Below are positions 1 to 9,085 of a stretch of DNA of 62,930 bases, piece after piece. Made by a program: the position numbers and the translations under genes. The notes below the pieces were generated by a model that saw only the letters and a list, made by a program, of their open reading frames with translations, did not search any database and had not been told where the DNA came from. Origin of the DNA: Methylocystaceae bacterium (GTDB lineage: Bacteria; Pseudomonadota; Alphaproteobacteria; Rhizobiales; Beijerinckiaceae); contig WSXZ01000009.1 in the NCBI GenBank assembly GCA_009773555.1, positions 1 through 62,930 of the forward strand. Reading direction: 5' to 3'. Each line of letters opens with the position of its first letter. Position 1 is the stretch's first letter.

Positions 1-1008
1 TACATGGCTCTGGCGGTGAATCGCTGGAGCAAGAGTTTCTTCGACGCGCTTCAAACGCATAAAGTCGATGAAGTGACCGGGGGAATTCTGCAACTCGCCA
101 TTCTGGCCGTCGGCGTCGGTCTTGCCTCGATCGCCACAACGCAGTTTCGTATGCGACTTCAGGTCAACTGGCGATTGTGGCTCACCGCCTCGCTCATCGA
201 GAAATGGCTCGTCAACGAATCTCGCCAAGCCTGCGCCATATCCCCCGCGATCGATAATCCGGAAGCCCGCATCGCCGATGACGGTCGGCTGGCGATCGAG
301 CTTTTTGTCGATCTCGCTGGAGGCGTCATCAATATTTTCTTGGTGTCGGCAGCCTTCATTCTCGTTCTGTGGCAAGTCGGGGGCTCCTATGAGTTTTTCG
401 GCGTGGTCATCCCCGGCTATCTGGTGCTCGCGGTCTTCATCTATTCGGTGGTGACGTCGTTTTGCATGTGGGTGCTCGGGCGACCCCTCGTGGCAAGCGT
501 CGAAGCAAAGGCCGCGGCGGAGGGGAACTTCCGCTATGCGCTCACCCGCGCCCGTCATGAGTTCGAATCGAGAGCGGTGGTGGAAGCCGACGAGGACATC
601 GATCGCGATATCGGCGATTACCTGCGCCATCCCGTCGTCAAGGGGGTTCCGATCATTCCGGATCGGCTGCCCGATATCGACGCCCAGAGCGGAAATCCCT
701 TCGACAGATTTCTCTTTCTGCTCGCAGCGACCTGGGGGCGCGTCATCCAGGGGCAGACAAAGATCGTTTTTTTGACGCATGCGAACAATCTCCTGGCGCC
801 CGCGGTCCCCCTGTTGCTTGGCGCGCCGAAATATCTTGCCGGCGATTTGACGCTCGGAGATCTGATGCAGGCCGCCGCAGCCTTTTTGCAGGTGCAGCTT
901 TCCCTCAACTGGCTCGCCGACAACGCCCTGAGCATCGCGAACTGGTCGGCTTCGGCGCGGCGCGTCGCGGCCCTTGATTTAGCGATCGACACGACACGTG
1001 AGGAATAG
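1..1008 (+). CDS. SbmA/YddA-like ABC transporter membrane domain (5' partial)
   Basis: This membrane protein resembles the transmembrane domain of the SbmA/BacA and YddA transporter family. The family-like pieces are NRWSKSFFDALQ at the left edge, the DNPEARIADD segment near residue 80, four to five hydrophobic helices, and the FLQVQLSLNWLADN segment near the C-terminus. The reading frame is open to base 1 and family members have helices before this motif, so the N-terminus probably lies outside the window. The protein stops about 20 residues after the last membrane segment. YddA-type members carry an ATPase there, and none follows, so it is SbmA/BacA-like in lacking a nucleotide-binding domain, or truncated. 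The substrate cannot be told. Family assignment is moderately sure. Confidence 0.7.
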   Translation, partial: YMALAVNRWSKSFFDALQTHKVDEVTGGILQLAILAVGVGLASIATTQFRMRLQVNWRLWLTASLIEKWLVNESRQACAISPAIDNPEARIADDGRLAIELFVDLAGGVINIFLVSAAFILVLWQVGGSYEFFGVVIPGYLVLAVFIYSVVTSFCMWVLGRPLVASVEAKAAAEGNFRYALTRARHEFESRAVVEADEDIDRDIGDYLRHPVVKGVPIIPDRLPDIDAQSGNPFDRFLFLLAATWGRVIQGQTKIVFLTHANNLLAPAVPLLLGAPKYLAGDLTLGDLMQAAAAFLQVQLSLNWLADNALSIANWSASARRVAALDLAIDTTREE

Positions 1009-1046
1009 CGCGTGCGCTTGCGACGCCGCGCCGACCAAGAGGGAAC

Positions 1047-1708
1047 ATGAGCCGGCTTCGCGTCCACCGGGAAAGCCATCTCGTCCAGCGCATCGGCTGG
1101 CTGCGAGCGGCGGTGCTCGGCGCCAATGACGGCATCGTGTCGACGGCGAGCCTGATCGTCGGCGTCGCCGCGGCGCAAGCGACACGCAATGATGTGCTCG
1201 TCGCCGGCGCGGCGGGGTTGGTGGCCGGCGCGATGTCGATGGCGGCGGGCGAAACCTCGCGCGCGAACGCGAGGAACTGAGCGATTACGCCGAACTCGAA
1301 AGAGAGGAGCTTGCGCAGATTTACTTCGAGCGCGGGGTCGACCTTGAGCTGGCGCGGGAAGTCGCTTTGCAGCTGATGGAGAAGGACGCGCTGACCGCGC
1401 ATGCGCGCGACGAATTGGGCATCTCGGAGATCGCCAGCGCGCGGCCGGTGCAGGCGGCGCTGACCTCGGCCGTCACCTTTGCCGCGGGCGCCGCGCTGCC
1501 GCTCCTCGTCGTCGCGATCGCGCCGCGAGACGCGATCATCCCCATCGTCTCGACCGCGTCTTTAGGGTGCCTGGCGCTGCTGGGCGCCATTGGCGCGAAA
1601 GCCGGCGGCGCCGGCGTCCTGCGCGCCGCGATTCGGGTGACGTTCTGGGGCGCATTGGCGCTGGCGCTGACGGCGGGCGTCGGCAAGATATTCGGCATGG
1701 CCGTTTAA
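1047..1708 (+). pseudogene. VIT1/CCC1-family iron/manganese transporter, frameshifted by an internal deletion
   Basis: Two frames together make one VIT1/CCC1-type membrane transporter, a family that moves Fe(II) or Mn(II). The first frame (1047-1280) carries the N-terminal helix with GANDGIVSTASLIVGVAAA and the AGAMSMAAGE segment. The second frame is readable from 1256 and continues LAREREELSDYAELEREELAQIY through to three C-terminal helices ending at 1708. Family members have a short conserved stretch, typically YVSVSSQ-DTE-AD, exactly between AAGE and LARERE. It is absent here, and about 40 bases seem lost near 1254, which shifts the frame. The product is therefore predicted non-functional unless the deletion is a sequencing artefact. 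Confidence 0.8.
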
Positions 1709-1788
1709 TGGCGGTTTAAAAGAGCCGGCGATTGCGGAAACCGTTCTATATGGCGACTGCAAGAAGCAGATTGCGAATGGAGCAGCAG

Positions 1789-2220
1789 ATGATTCGCCTG
1801 GGGTTTGTCGCGGTCCTGAGCGTCGCTTTCAGTGCAGGCGTCGCTGTTGCGAAGGAGCCTGCGCCCGCCGAAGTCGTGACGGAAATCGCCAGGGCGACAA
1901 AAACCGCCACTGGGCAGCCGATCACGCTACCGCAGGGGCCCTTGGAGGTCGTGGCTTCGATTTACACTTTGGCGCCCGGCGTCAGATTGCCGGAACATAA
2001 GCATCCGTATCCGCGCTATGCCTATATTCTTGAAGGGCAGCTGATGGTCCAGCAGGGCGATTCCGCGTCGCGCGTCTATCACGCTGGAGAATTCGTCATA
2101 GAGAGCGTCGACGGCTGGCATTTCGGCGCGACGGTCGGAGCGGTTCCGGTCAAATTGCTGGTGATCGATCAGTTGCCGCCGGGCGCTGAAGTCACGATCA
2201 ACCGACCGCCAGCGCCGTAG
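1789..2220 (+). CDS. Secreted cupin-domain protein
   Basis: A small single-cupin protein of 143 residues with an N-terminal signal peptide (MIRLGFVAVLSVAFSAGVAVA). The cupin metal-site region is visible as LPEHKHPYPRYAYILEG, followed by the second motif near GWHFGA. I chose the ATG at 1789 because it begins the signal peptide and has GGAG six bases upstream; in-frame starts further upstream add a charged stretch. Periplasmic location is inferred from the signal. The substrate is unknown; such cupins are often annotated only as cupin-domain proteins. It lies downstream of the broken transporter and converges with the methyltransferase remnant. Confidence 0.75.
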   Translation: MIRLGFVAVLSVAFSAGVAVAKEPAPAEVVTEIARATKTATGQPITLPQGPLEVVASIYTLAPGVRLPEHKHPYPRYAYILEGQLMVQQGDSASRVYHAGEFVIESVDGWHFGATVGAVPVKLLVIDQLPPGAEVTINRPPAP

Positions 2221-2234
2221 CACAGCAGAACTCG

Positions 2235-2269
2235 AACGCCCGTCCGTTAGACAACCGACAGGCGTTTTT
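2235..2269 (+). terminator. Rho-independent terminator after the cupin gene
   Basis: AACGCC at 2235-2240 pairs with GGCGTT at 2261-2266, with a further GTC/GAC pairing inside, and the 3' arm runs into a short T tract. It sits 15 bases after the cupin stop, between two convergent genes. Confidence 0.6.
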
Positions 2270-2278
2270 CATGTCGCC

Positions 2279-3287
2279 CTAGAGCCGCGCCTCCAGGATC
2301 ATATTGAACGGCGTCGCCGCCGCCTTGCGGAAATGGGAGAAGCCGCCTTCGCGCAGGACCTCGCCGATGCGCTTCGCGCCAGCTTGCGCGCCGAGCGCGA
2401 GCCCGACGTCCTGATTGAGCGACGTCGGCACGCAGATGTGGGTCGAGCCGGCATAATAGACCCGCCCAACAGGGTTCAGGTTTTCCGCCAGGCTGTCGCC
2501 GGCCGCGGGCTCGATCAGCATCAGCGTTCCGTCATCCGCCAAAACATCGCGGATATGCGCGACGGCGCCGACGGGATCGCCCATGTCGTGTAGCGAATCG
2601 AACATCGTCACGAGGTCGTAGCGCGCGCCGGCGAAATCCTGCGCCCGCGCCACTTCGAAGCGCACGTTCTTGCGGCCGTCGGCCTTCTCCCTTGCATGCG
2701 CGATCGAGCCCTCGTGGTAGTCGATCCCGACAAATTCCGAGTTCGGAAAGGCGTCGGCCATGAGCAGGGTCGAGACGCCATGTCCGCAGCCGACGTCGGC
2801 GACGTTCGCGCCGTGCTCGAGCTTGGCGGTCACCCCGTCAAGAGCCGGCAGCCATTCGGCGACGAGATGCGTCCGGTAGCCCGGCCGGAAGAAGCGCTCC
2901 ACGCCGCAGAACAGACAATTGCAATGGTCGCCCCAATGCATGCCCTTGCCGCTCTTGAAGGCCTCGGCGAGTTTGGGTTCGTCGTGAAAAATCGCCGACA
3001 TCAGGCTGAAGCCTCCCACCATGAAGGCGGGGCTGTCCTCGGCCGCGAACACCGCCGTCTGCTCCGGAGACATCGAAAATTTGCGCGCTTCGGCGTCATA
3101 ATCGACGAAGCCGGAGGCCGCTTGCGCGGAGAGCCATTCGCGCACATAGCGCTCATGCGTGCCGGTCTTGTCGGCGAGTTCGGCGGAGCTTGTCCCCGAT
3201 GATCACCAGAGCCGCGTTGGAAGCGGCGCCCAGTTCATTGACGACCGTTCCGAGCAGCGAGTCGAGCTTGTTCATGTCCAGGTTCAT
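2279..3287 (-). pseudogene. Class I SAM-dependent methyltransferase, frameshifted by an internal deletion
   Basis: The main frame (2279-3145) encodes a winged-helix plus Rossmann methyltransferase: REWLSAQAASGFVDYD is the helix-turn-helix region, VADVGCGHGVSTL is SAM motif I, and MFDSLHDMGDP a later motif. The proper N-terminus lies in another frame, starting ATG at 3287 and reading MNLDMNKLDSLLGTVVNELG to GDKL. The two frames meet near 3189. Relatives have about 13 more residues there (the GLY-AL-EGGPMTP segment), so roughly 40 bases are missing and the frame is shifted. A shortened product from the GTG at 3145 would lack the N-terminal dimerisation helices. The natural substrate of this family is not established. 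Confidence 0.8.
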
Positions 3288-3381
3288 TGCGCACTCTCAT
3301 TGTGGATGGCCGGCGGGATGCGCCTTTGGCGCCGGCGTCGCGCGGTGTCGCTCGACTCGGTGGCGCAACCGAGGTTGCCGC

Positions 3382-5658
3382 TCAGCGCAATTTGATCGTC
3401 AGATCCGTGCCGTCGTTTCCGGTCTCGCTGCTGACCGGCTGGTCCGAGATGATGAGCGACGCCCCAGTCCACAGCCGCTCTGCGATCCGCTCGCGAACGT
3501 CTTTTGGGATGTCGACGCGCTCCAGCGCCTCGGACGGGGTCGCGCTCGCAGGGCGCCAATCCCAGGATATGTCGGCTTTTGCATCGGCCGACGCCAGATT
3601 CTTCCTGCGCTCCGTCTGCGCTTCCGGCATCGACAGGACCGACCATTTGAGCGAGCTTCCGTCGTCCTTGGCCGCCGTCGCAATATAAAGATGCGAGCCG
3701 AGCGGCGCGTTTGGATCGCGGATCTCGATTGGCGCATCAAAAAGCGGCGACAGGCCCTGGCGAACATAGATCCGCCGATCCTTCTTGCTGATCAGCACCG
3801 AGATGGGCGCCAAGCGCCGCTCGGCTTCTCTTTGATCGGTTGCAGCGGCGGCGGCGGTCGTTTTCGCCTCATCCAAACGCCGCTCGGCGTCCGCCAGATC
3901 CGAGTCCCCGGCGACGACGGCCGCTCTCGCCTGTTCGAGTATGGCCGTGGCTTCGGCCAACGCGGAGGCGGCGTCCGTTTGAGTCAGCAGCGCCGCATCC
4001 TGAGCGAGGAGAGCTTCGCCATAGGCTCTCGTCAGGCGGTCGGCTCTGGCTTTGGCCTGCTCATCGCCCGCCGTCGCGCCGCGTTCCGCCGCCATGGCCG
4101 GCTCCTGCTGGCTGGCGGCCGCCACGGCCGCCGCGCCGTGCAATGCAGCGGCCGTGTCCGCTTTAACGCGGGCCGCAGCCTGCGCGGCTTCTGCGGCGCG
4201 GAGCGCCGCCGCGGCGCGCGCGGCTTCCTTCTGCTTGAGGATGACTTCAGCGGATATAGCCTTGATGGCCTTGCTGGCGGCGGCGGCTTCGGCCAGGGCC
4301 TTGGCCTTGAGTCGCTGGGCATATTGGCGCGGGTTCACCGTCAGTCGATCGGTGACGGCGGCTTGGCTCGAGGGAGCCGAGGACGCGGGTCTGTCAGCCG
4401 AGGCTTCGCTTTTTGGCTGGTCCGCATTGTGCTCGACCTTGATGGCAGGCGTTTTGGCGTAGTCGAGCGCCGGTTGCTGCGAGTCTGCAGCGGGCGCGGC
4501 TGCGTCGACCGAAGCGATCTTGTCGCCGGTTTCCACTTCGGACTGCTCCGCTTGGTGCTGCGAATGCGCGGCAGGCGTGTCGGCTTCGACGGGGGAGGGC
4601 TGCTGCAGATCAGCGGCCGGCGCGGCTTTGGCGGTTCCAGTTACGTCGGCCCCGGGGTCGATTTTAGGCGTCTCCGCCTGGTTCTGCGGATTGGCCGCCA
4701 GCGGGGCGCCCGTAGCAAGGGGCTGCTTTAGCGGGTCCGTACCCGCAGCGGTTTCGCTGGTTTCGGCCTTGGGCTGTTCTGCGTTTTCGCGCCGCGCGCC
4801 TCCTGGCGGATCGGACTCGACGAGGAGCGGCTCCCGATCCGCGGCGATTGCCGACGTCGCGTCTATTTCGGCCGCCTCGGCTTTAGGCTTCTCCGCCTGC
4901 GGCTGCGCCGTGATCGCGGGGGGATCCGCCGGCGCGAGGGGAGGCTGTTGAGACTCGACCGCTGGCGCGCCTTTTTCTTCTTCTACGGATGCGCGCATCA
5001 TAGGCGCTGGCAGCAAGGGGTGTTCGAATTCGGCGGGAAACACGTCGTGCGGCGAGATCACGACCCGCTCGCCGATTCTGGTCATGCCCCAGAGCTTCGC
5101 CGCGAATGCGGCGGGAAGCCGGATGCAGCCATGCGAGGCGGGATGCCCCGGCACGACTCCAAGATGCATGGCGATGCCAGACCAGGTGATCCGCTGCATG
5201 AAGGGCATCGGCGCGCTGGAATAGATGTTGGATCGATGGAAGCGTTCGCGGCCGATGATGGTGAAAATGCCTTTGGGCGTCGGATGACCGACGATGCCTG
5301 TCGAGATCGCCGAACGGGCGACCAGGCCGCTGTGGTTGTAGATCGACACCTGCTGGTCGGCGATGGAGGCGACGACGAAGAGCGGCCGGTCGAGCTGAGC
5401 GACCTCGGGCTTGGCGCCCTGCAGAGACGCCGCGCCGTTTTTGGCAGTCGCCGGACGAGAGATTTTCTGTCGCGCGGCCGGGCGTTGCGGACGAGCGATG
5501 CGCTCTGGCTCCGGAACCGCATTGATGAGAGGCTCGCGGTCGCCCCAGAAATAATAGCCCTGCGCCATGACGGGCGTCCGCGCCAAGCCGAGCGTCGCGG
5601 CGGCGGTCACTGCCACCTTCGAAAAAAGCCGGGCGCGAGAGCGCGTTCGCAAGCGCAT
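3382..5658 (-). CDS. Large L,D-transpeptidase family (YkuD) protein
   Basis: A 758-residue secreted protein. The ATG at 5658 begins a signal peptide and has GGAG six bases upstream; an upstream in-frame start adds 31 unlikely residues. After a short linker a YkuD domain spans about residues 90-215, with the catalytic motif SHGCIRLP, so it should cross-link peptidoglycan or attach proteins in the periplasm. A low-complexity Ala/Pro/Glu region with repeated AxxAAAxxQP-like units follows, then a long Ala-rich predicted coiled coil (about 430-600). The last 130 residues (PISVLISKKDRRIYVRQG onward) look like a second, degenerate YkuD-like fold without the His/Cys motif. This two-domain build occurs in Rhizobiales L,D-transpeptidase-family proteins. 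Confidence 0.85.
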   Translation of the reverse strand: MRLRTRSRARLFSKVAVTAAATLGLARTPVMAQGYYFWGDREPLINAVPEPERIARPQRPAARQKISRPATAKNGAASLQGAKPEVAQLDRPLFVVASIADQQVSIYNHSGLVARSAISTGIVGHPTPKGIFTIIGRERFHRSNIYSSAPMPFMQRITWSGIAMHLGVVPGHPASHGCIRLPAAFAAKLWGMTRIGERVVISPHDVFPAEFEHPLLPAPMMRASVEEEKGAPAVESQQPPLAPADPPAITAQPQAEKPKAEAAEIDATSAIAADREPLLVESDPPGGARRENAEQPKAETSETAAGTDPLKQPLATGAPLAANPQNQAETPKIDPGADVTGTAKAAPAADLQQPSPVEADTPAAHSQHQAEQSEVETGDKIASVDAAAPAADSQQPALDYAKTPAIKVEHNADQPKSEASADRPASSAPSSQAAVTDRLTVNPRQYAQRLKAKALAEAAAASKAIKAISAEVILKQKEAARAAAALRAAEAAQAAARVKADTAAALHGAAAVAAASQQEPAMAAERGATAGDEQAKARADRLTRAYGEALLAQDAALLTQTDAASALAEATAILEQARAAVVAGDSDLADAERRLDEAKTTAAAAATDQREAERRLAPISVLISKKDRRIYVRQGLSPLFDAPIEIRDPNAPLGSHLYIATAAKDDGSSLKWSVLSMPEAQTERRKNLASADAKADISWDWRPASATPSEALERVDIPKDVRERIAERLWTGASLIISDQPVSSETGNDGTDLTIKLR

Positions 5659-5814
5659 GTGCCGCTCCAAACTGCGGTTGAGCACCTTGGGTACTAAGGC
5701 GAATTTCTTATTTAAACGATAATGAATGGCTAATGCGTGGCCAAACAGCAACTAAGATCAAGACCCAATGCTTGAGCTTTGCTTCGTGCGTAGCGAAGAG
5801 GGGATTGTTTTGAC

Positions 5815-6858
5815 TTAACTTTGTAGCGCAACGGGCACGAATCTCGCGATCGCCGCGAAGGCTGCGTCAGTCTCTTTCAATATGCCGGGGAAGAAATAGA
5901 AGCCGTGCGGCATGGCCTCGCCAAAAAAATGCGTGACCTCCACGCCCGCCGACGTCAATTTCTCGGCAAAGGCGCGATTGTCGTCGACAAGCGGATCGGC
6001 GGTTCCGCTGACGAGCAGAGTTCGCGGGTAGCCGTTCAAATCGCCGAGCGCCGGGCTCGCCCAGGGATTTCGCCACTGCTCGAGCTTCGTGAGATAGGCG
6101 CCGCGCGCAAATCCCATGAACGACGCGTCGATCACCACGCCCGTCGGGGCAAGCCGCTCGTAGGACTCAAATTTTTCGAAGTGAAAATCCGTGACCGGAC
6201 ATAAAAGCACGGTCGCGAGAATGGAGACGCGTTCCTCGCGCCCTCTTATCGGCAATGCCGCCGCGAGGTTGCCTCCGGCGGAATCGCCGCAGACCAAGAT
6301 GCGCGATGCGTCGCCGCCGATGTCGGCGCCTCTATCGCGCATCCAGCGTAAAACCGCCATGCAATCGTCGAGGCCGGCGGGAAAGGGCCATTCGGGCGCC
6401 CAGCGATAATTGACGCTGACCACGATGATGTCGTTTTCGGCGGCGATGCGGCTGGTGACATACGCCGTGTCCTCGGATCGTCCGACGACAAAGCCGCCGC
6501 CATGCACATACAGCATCAGCGGTTTCGGCCCGTCGCCGGGCGGCGCGTAACATTCGCAGCGGATCGGACCGGCGTCCGAAGGAACGGCAAGGGTCGAAAC
6601 CGAGACCTGGGGATAGAGCTGCGCGGCGCCCGGCGGCAGTTCCGCCGGGTCGATCGCCAGCCCCTCGCCTCTGTAACAGGCGCGCACGGGCGTCATCATC
6701 ATGTCTCGCATCGCGACAGGCGCGCGCAGTTTCGACAGCAAGCGATAGAAGGGCGCGGCTGGATCATGTTCCAAGATGCGGACGACTCCCGGTCCGTCCG
6801 CGCGCGCGTCGACAAAGTCGGACGGGGCGGCGCCGCGATTCTCGAGTTCGCCCATCAA
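5815..6858 (-). CDS. HSL-family alpha/beta hydrolase (carboxylesterase-like)
   Basis: A 347-residue hydrolase of the hormone-sensitive-lipase family. The oxyanion-hole motif HGGGF, the nucleophile elbow GDSAGG, an acid in GTADPLVDD and the catalytic histidine in MPHGF are all present in the expected order, so it should be an active cytoplasmic esterase acting on small acyl esters. There is no signal peptide. It sits on the same strand as the L,D-transpeptidase but 157 bases upstream of it, so co-transcription is uncertain. The natural substrate is unknown. Confidence 0.85.
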   Translation of the reverse strand: MMGELENRGAAPSDFVDARADGPGVVRILEHDPAAPFYRLLSKLRAPVAMRDMMMTPVRACYRGEGLAIDPAELPPGAAQLYPQVSVSTLAVPSDAGPIRCECYAPPGDGPKPLMLYVHGGGFVVGRSEDTAYVTSRIAAENDIIVVSVNYRWAPEWPFPAGLDDCMAVLRWMRDRGADIGGDASRILVCGDSAGGNLAAALPIRGREERVSILATVLLCPVTDFHFEKFESYERLAPTGVVIDASFMGFARGAYLTKLEQWRNPWASPALGDLNGYPRTLLVSGTADPLVDDNRAFAEKLTSAGVEVTHFFGEAMPHGFYFFPGILKETDAAFAAIARFVPVALQS

Positions 6859-7055
6859 CTCTTCTCCAAAACTCTGCGCTTTCGGGATTATCCTGCGCGT
6901 CCACGATACAATGTGAAAGGCGCGGTCAACGCCGTCCGTCGGCCTGGGCGCGATCTTTCAAGAAGCGACGCGATCTTTGACGAAGCGCGCGGCAAATTGA
7001 CAGGACGCAGCCGCGAGAACAATATCATCGCCTAGCGTCTGCGGGGGCGAGTTCC

Positions 7056-7373
7056 ATGACTGACAATGACGAAGGCGCCGACCGTCGGCTTTCGCGCCGA
7101 GTTCTTTTGCTCGGCGCTTTCACGCTGCCTCTTGTCGTTTTGGAGCCGGAGCCGGCATCCGCGCAGCTGGGTCTCATTGGCGCGATGCTCGGAGGGTTTC
7201 GCTTCCGGTTTCACCGCCGCCATTCTGGCGGCTACCATCATTATCATGCGCGCCGCCATTACGCGCGTCATCGCGGACGCGTACGTGTCGCGAACCGTCG
7301 CCGTCATGGCGGCGGCGGGGACGGCGGCGGCGGTTCTGGCGGCGGCGGACAATTCAGCAAAGGCGGACTTTAA
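7056..7373 (+). CDS. Small secreted His/Arg/Gly-rich protein, putative Tat substrate
   Basis: A 105-residue protein I do not recognise. Its N-terminus has SRRVLLLGAF followed by a hydrophobic stretch and ASAQ, which resembles a twin-arginine signal. The mature part is dominated by His, Arg, Tyr and Gly (for example HHYHARRHYARHR and a GGGGDGGGGSGGGG tail), so it may bind metal or stay disordered in the periplasm. GGGGGCGAG lies just upstream of the ATG. It overlaps the 3' end of the convergent kinase gene by four bases. Low-complexity composition makes a chance ORF possible, but the start, signal and spacing argue for a gene. Confidence 0.55.
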   Translation: MTDNDEGADRRLSRRVLLLGAFTLPLVVLEPEPASAQLGLIGAMLGGFRFRFHRRHSGGYHHYHARRHYARHRGRVRVANRRRHGGGGDGGGGSGGGGQFSKGGL

Positions 7374-9085
7374 CGCCGGCCGCGTCGCCGCTTGAGTCTC
7401 TGCAAGGCTTCGGCGGCGTCGGGGACGTCCTGTAAGCTCGCCTTGTAATAGAGTTCTTCGGCCTTGCTGCGACTGACGTCCAGTCCTGCCAGTCCCTTCT
7501 CATAGGCTTCGCCAAGCCAATATTGCGCTCTGCCGTTGTTTTGCGCTTCCGCCTGCTCAAACCAGCGCACCGCTTCGGCCGGGTCTTGCCTGCCGTCGGG
7601 CGTCATGCCGTCCTTGTACATGACGCCGAGCGACGCCTGCGCGTCGGCATAGCCCTGCGTCGCGGATTTCTTGAACCAGTTGAAGGCCTCCGAGAAATTC
7701 TGCCGGCCCGGCGCCTTGGCGTAGAGAGTGGCCAGATGATACTGCGCCTCCTTATCGCCGGACTCCGCCAGTTTTTGCGCAAGCGGGAAGGCGACGTCCC
7801 ATCGTCCGCGATCCTTCATCGCCGCGCGCAGTTCGGAAATCGAAGCGCTCGAGTTTGAAGAGGATGGCTGGCGCCAATTGCAGCCCAACGGATCGTTCCG
7901 CGTCGCAAACTGCGAATTGCAGTCGCCGCCCCGAGCGATCGGCGCATCGTTGACTCTGCTGATGGGGCGGTGGTCGCCGTCGCCTGGATCGATTCGGGTC
8001 TGGCGTTCGTCCCGTGCGGGCGACGACGGCTCGATCAGCGCGAGAAAAGCCAATGTGGCGAGCGCCGCAGCCGCGATGCCGAGGGAAGCGCCTTGCGCCG
8101 CAGGATGCAGCCGCTTGAAGCGGCGCACGAGCGTCGCGCTGCGACTTTTCGCGAGGGCGATAAGCTTCGTCGACATGCGCTCAGGCGTCGGCACGTCGCG
8201 CTCGGCCGTCGAATCCTGGACGAGATGTCCCGCGCTGCGAATAATGCTCGAGGCGTCGATGCGCAGCGCCGTGGCGCCGAGCGCGTCGCTGAAGGCGCGC
8301 ATATTCGGGAAGCGTTGCTCCGGGCGTTTCGACAGCGCCGTCATGATCGCCGATTCAATTTCCGGCGTGACGCCCGATATGCGCGGCACGAGCGGCGGCG
8401 CCTCGGCGTGGATCTGCGCCTGAGTGAGATCATATTCGGTCGCGCCGGAAAAGGGCGGCGCGCCCGCAAGCATCTCGTAAAGCACGACGGCCAACGAATA
8501 GAGATCGCTCCTCTCGTCGCCTTCGCCGCCGCGGCACTGCTCCGGCGACATGTAAAGCGGCGTGCCGACCGCCGTGCCGGCGCGCGTGAGACGCACGCTG
8601 CCGCGCACCCGCGCGATGCCGAAATCCATGATTTTGATTCTGCCGTCGTCGGCGACCATGAGGTTCGACGGCTTAATGTCGCGATGAATGACGCCCATCT
8701 GATGCGCATAGGCGAGTCCGTCGGCCGCCTGCGCGATGATGGCGAGACTTTCCTTGACGCCAAGCGGCTTGCCGCGCTCCCTCAAGATCTCGTCGAGCGG
8801 CCGGCCGTTGATAAGCTCCATGACCATGTAGAGGTCGCTGCCCTGCAGCACCGGCGAATAGAGCGTCGTGATGTTGGGGTGGTTGAGTTTGGCGAGACTC
8901 GTCGCTTCGGCGCGGAAACGTCCGACGAAGTCGGGATCCTGCGTGAGCTCCGCGCGCAGGGATTTGATCGCGACTTCGCGCTCGAGAAAGGTGTCGAGCG
9001 CGGCGTGCACCTTGCCCATCGCGCCGACGCCGAGCAGCTTGACGATGCGATAGTGTCCGATCATCTGCGGGTCGGTCATGCTCAA
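7370..9085 (-). CDS. Membrane Ser/Thr protein kinase with Sel1 repeats
   Basis: A 571-residue Hanks-type kinase. The kinase domain covers about residues 11-270, with GVGAMGKV (P loop), K41, the catalytic HRDIKPSN at 134-141, DFG at 154-156 and GTPLYMSPEQ in the activation segment; all key residues are present, so it should be active. A single membrane helix (about 330-350) follows, and the C-terminal part has three Sel1/TPR-like repeats that would lie in the periplasm. Its start overlaps the stop of the PP2C gene by four bases. This is the third gene of a signalling operon with the phosphatase and the FHA-protease. PpkA-type kinases of type VI secretion are similar, but no secretion genes are visible here. 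Confidence 0.9.
   Translation of the reverse strand: MSMTDPQMIGHYRIVKLLGVGAMGKVHAALDTFLEREVAIKSLRAELTQDPDFVGRFRAEATSLAKLNHPNITTLYSPVLQGSDLYMVMELINGRPLDEILRERGKPLGVKESLAIIAQAADGLAYAHQMGVIHRDIKPSNLMVADDGRIKIMDFGIARVRGSVRLTRAGTAVGTPLYMSPEQCRGGEGDERSDLYSLAVVLYEMLAGAPPFSGATEYDLTQAQIHAEAPPLVPRISGVTPEIESAIMTALSKRPEQRFPNMRAFSDALGATALRIDASSIIRSAGHLVQDSTAERDVPTPERMSTKLIALAKSRSATLVRRFKRLHPAAQGASLGIAAAALATLAFLALIEPSSPARDERQTRIDPGDGDHRPISRVNDAPIARGGDCNSQFATRNDPLGCNWRQPSSSNSSASISELRAAMKDRGRWDVAFPLAQKLAESGDKEAQYHLATLYAKAPGRQNFSEAFNWFKKSATQGYADAQASLGVMYKDGMTPDGRQDPAEAVRWFEQAEAQNNGRAQYWLGEAYEKGLAGLDVSRSKAEELYYKASLQDVPDAAEALQRLKRRRGRR

Noticed and set aside
1047-1708. Programmed frameshift in the VIT1-like gene
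   Set aside because: No slippery site is visible, and a conserved stretch of about 14 residues is missing at the join, which a programmed shift would not explain.
3190-4731. Long plus-strand frame (513 residues) opposite the L,D-transpeptidase
   Set aside because: Arg/Gly-rich translation with no recognisable motif; it is an antisense shadow of a gene with signal peptide, RBS and catalytic motif.
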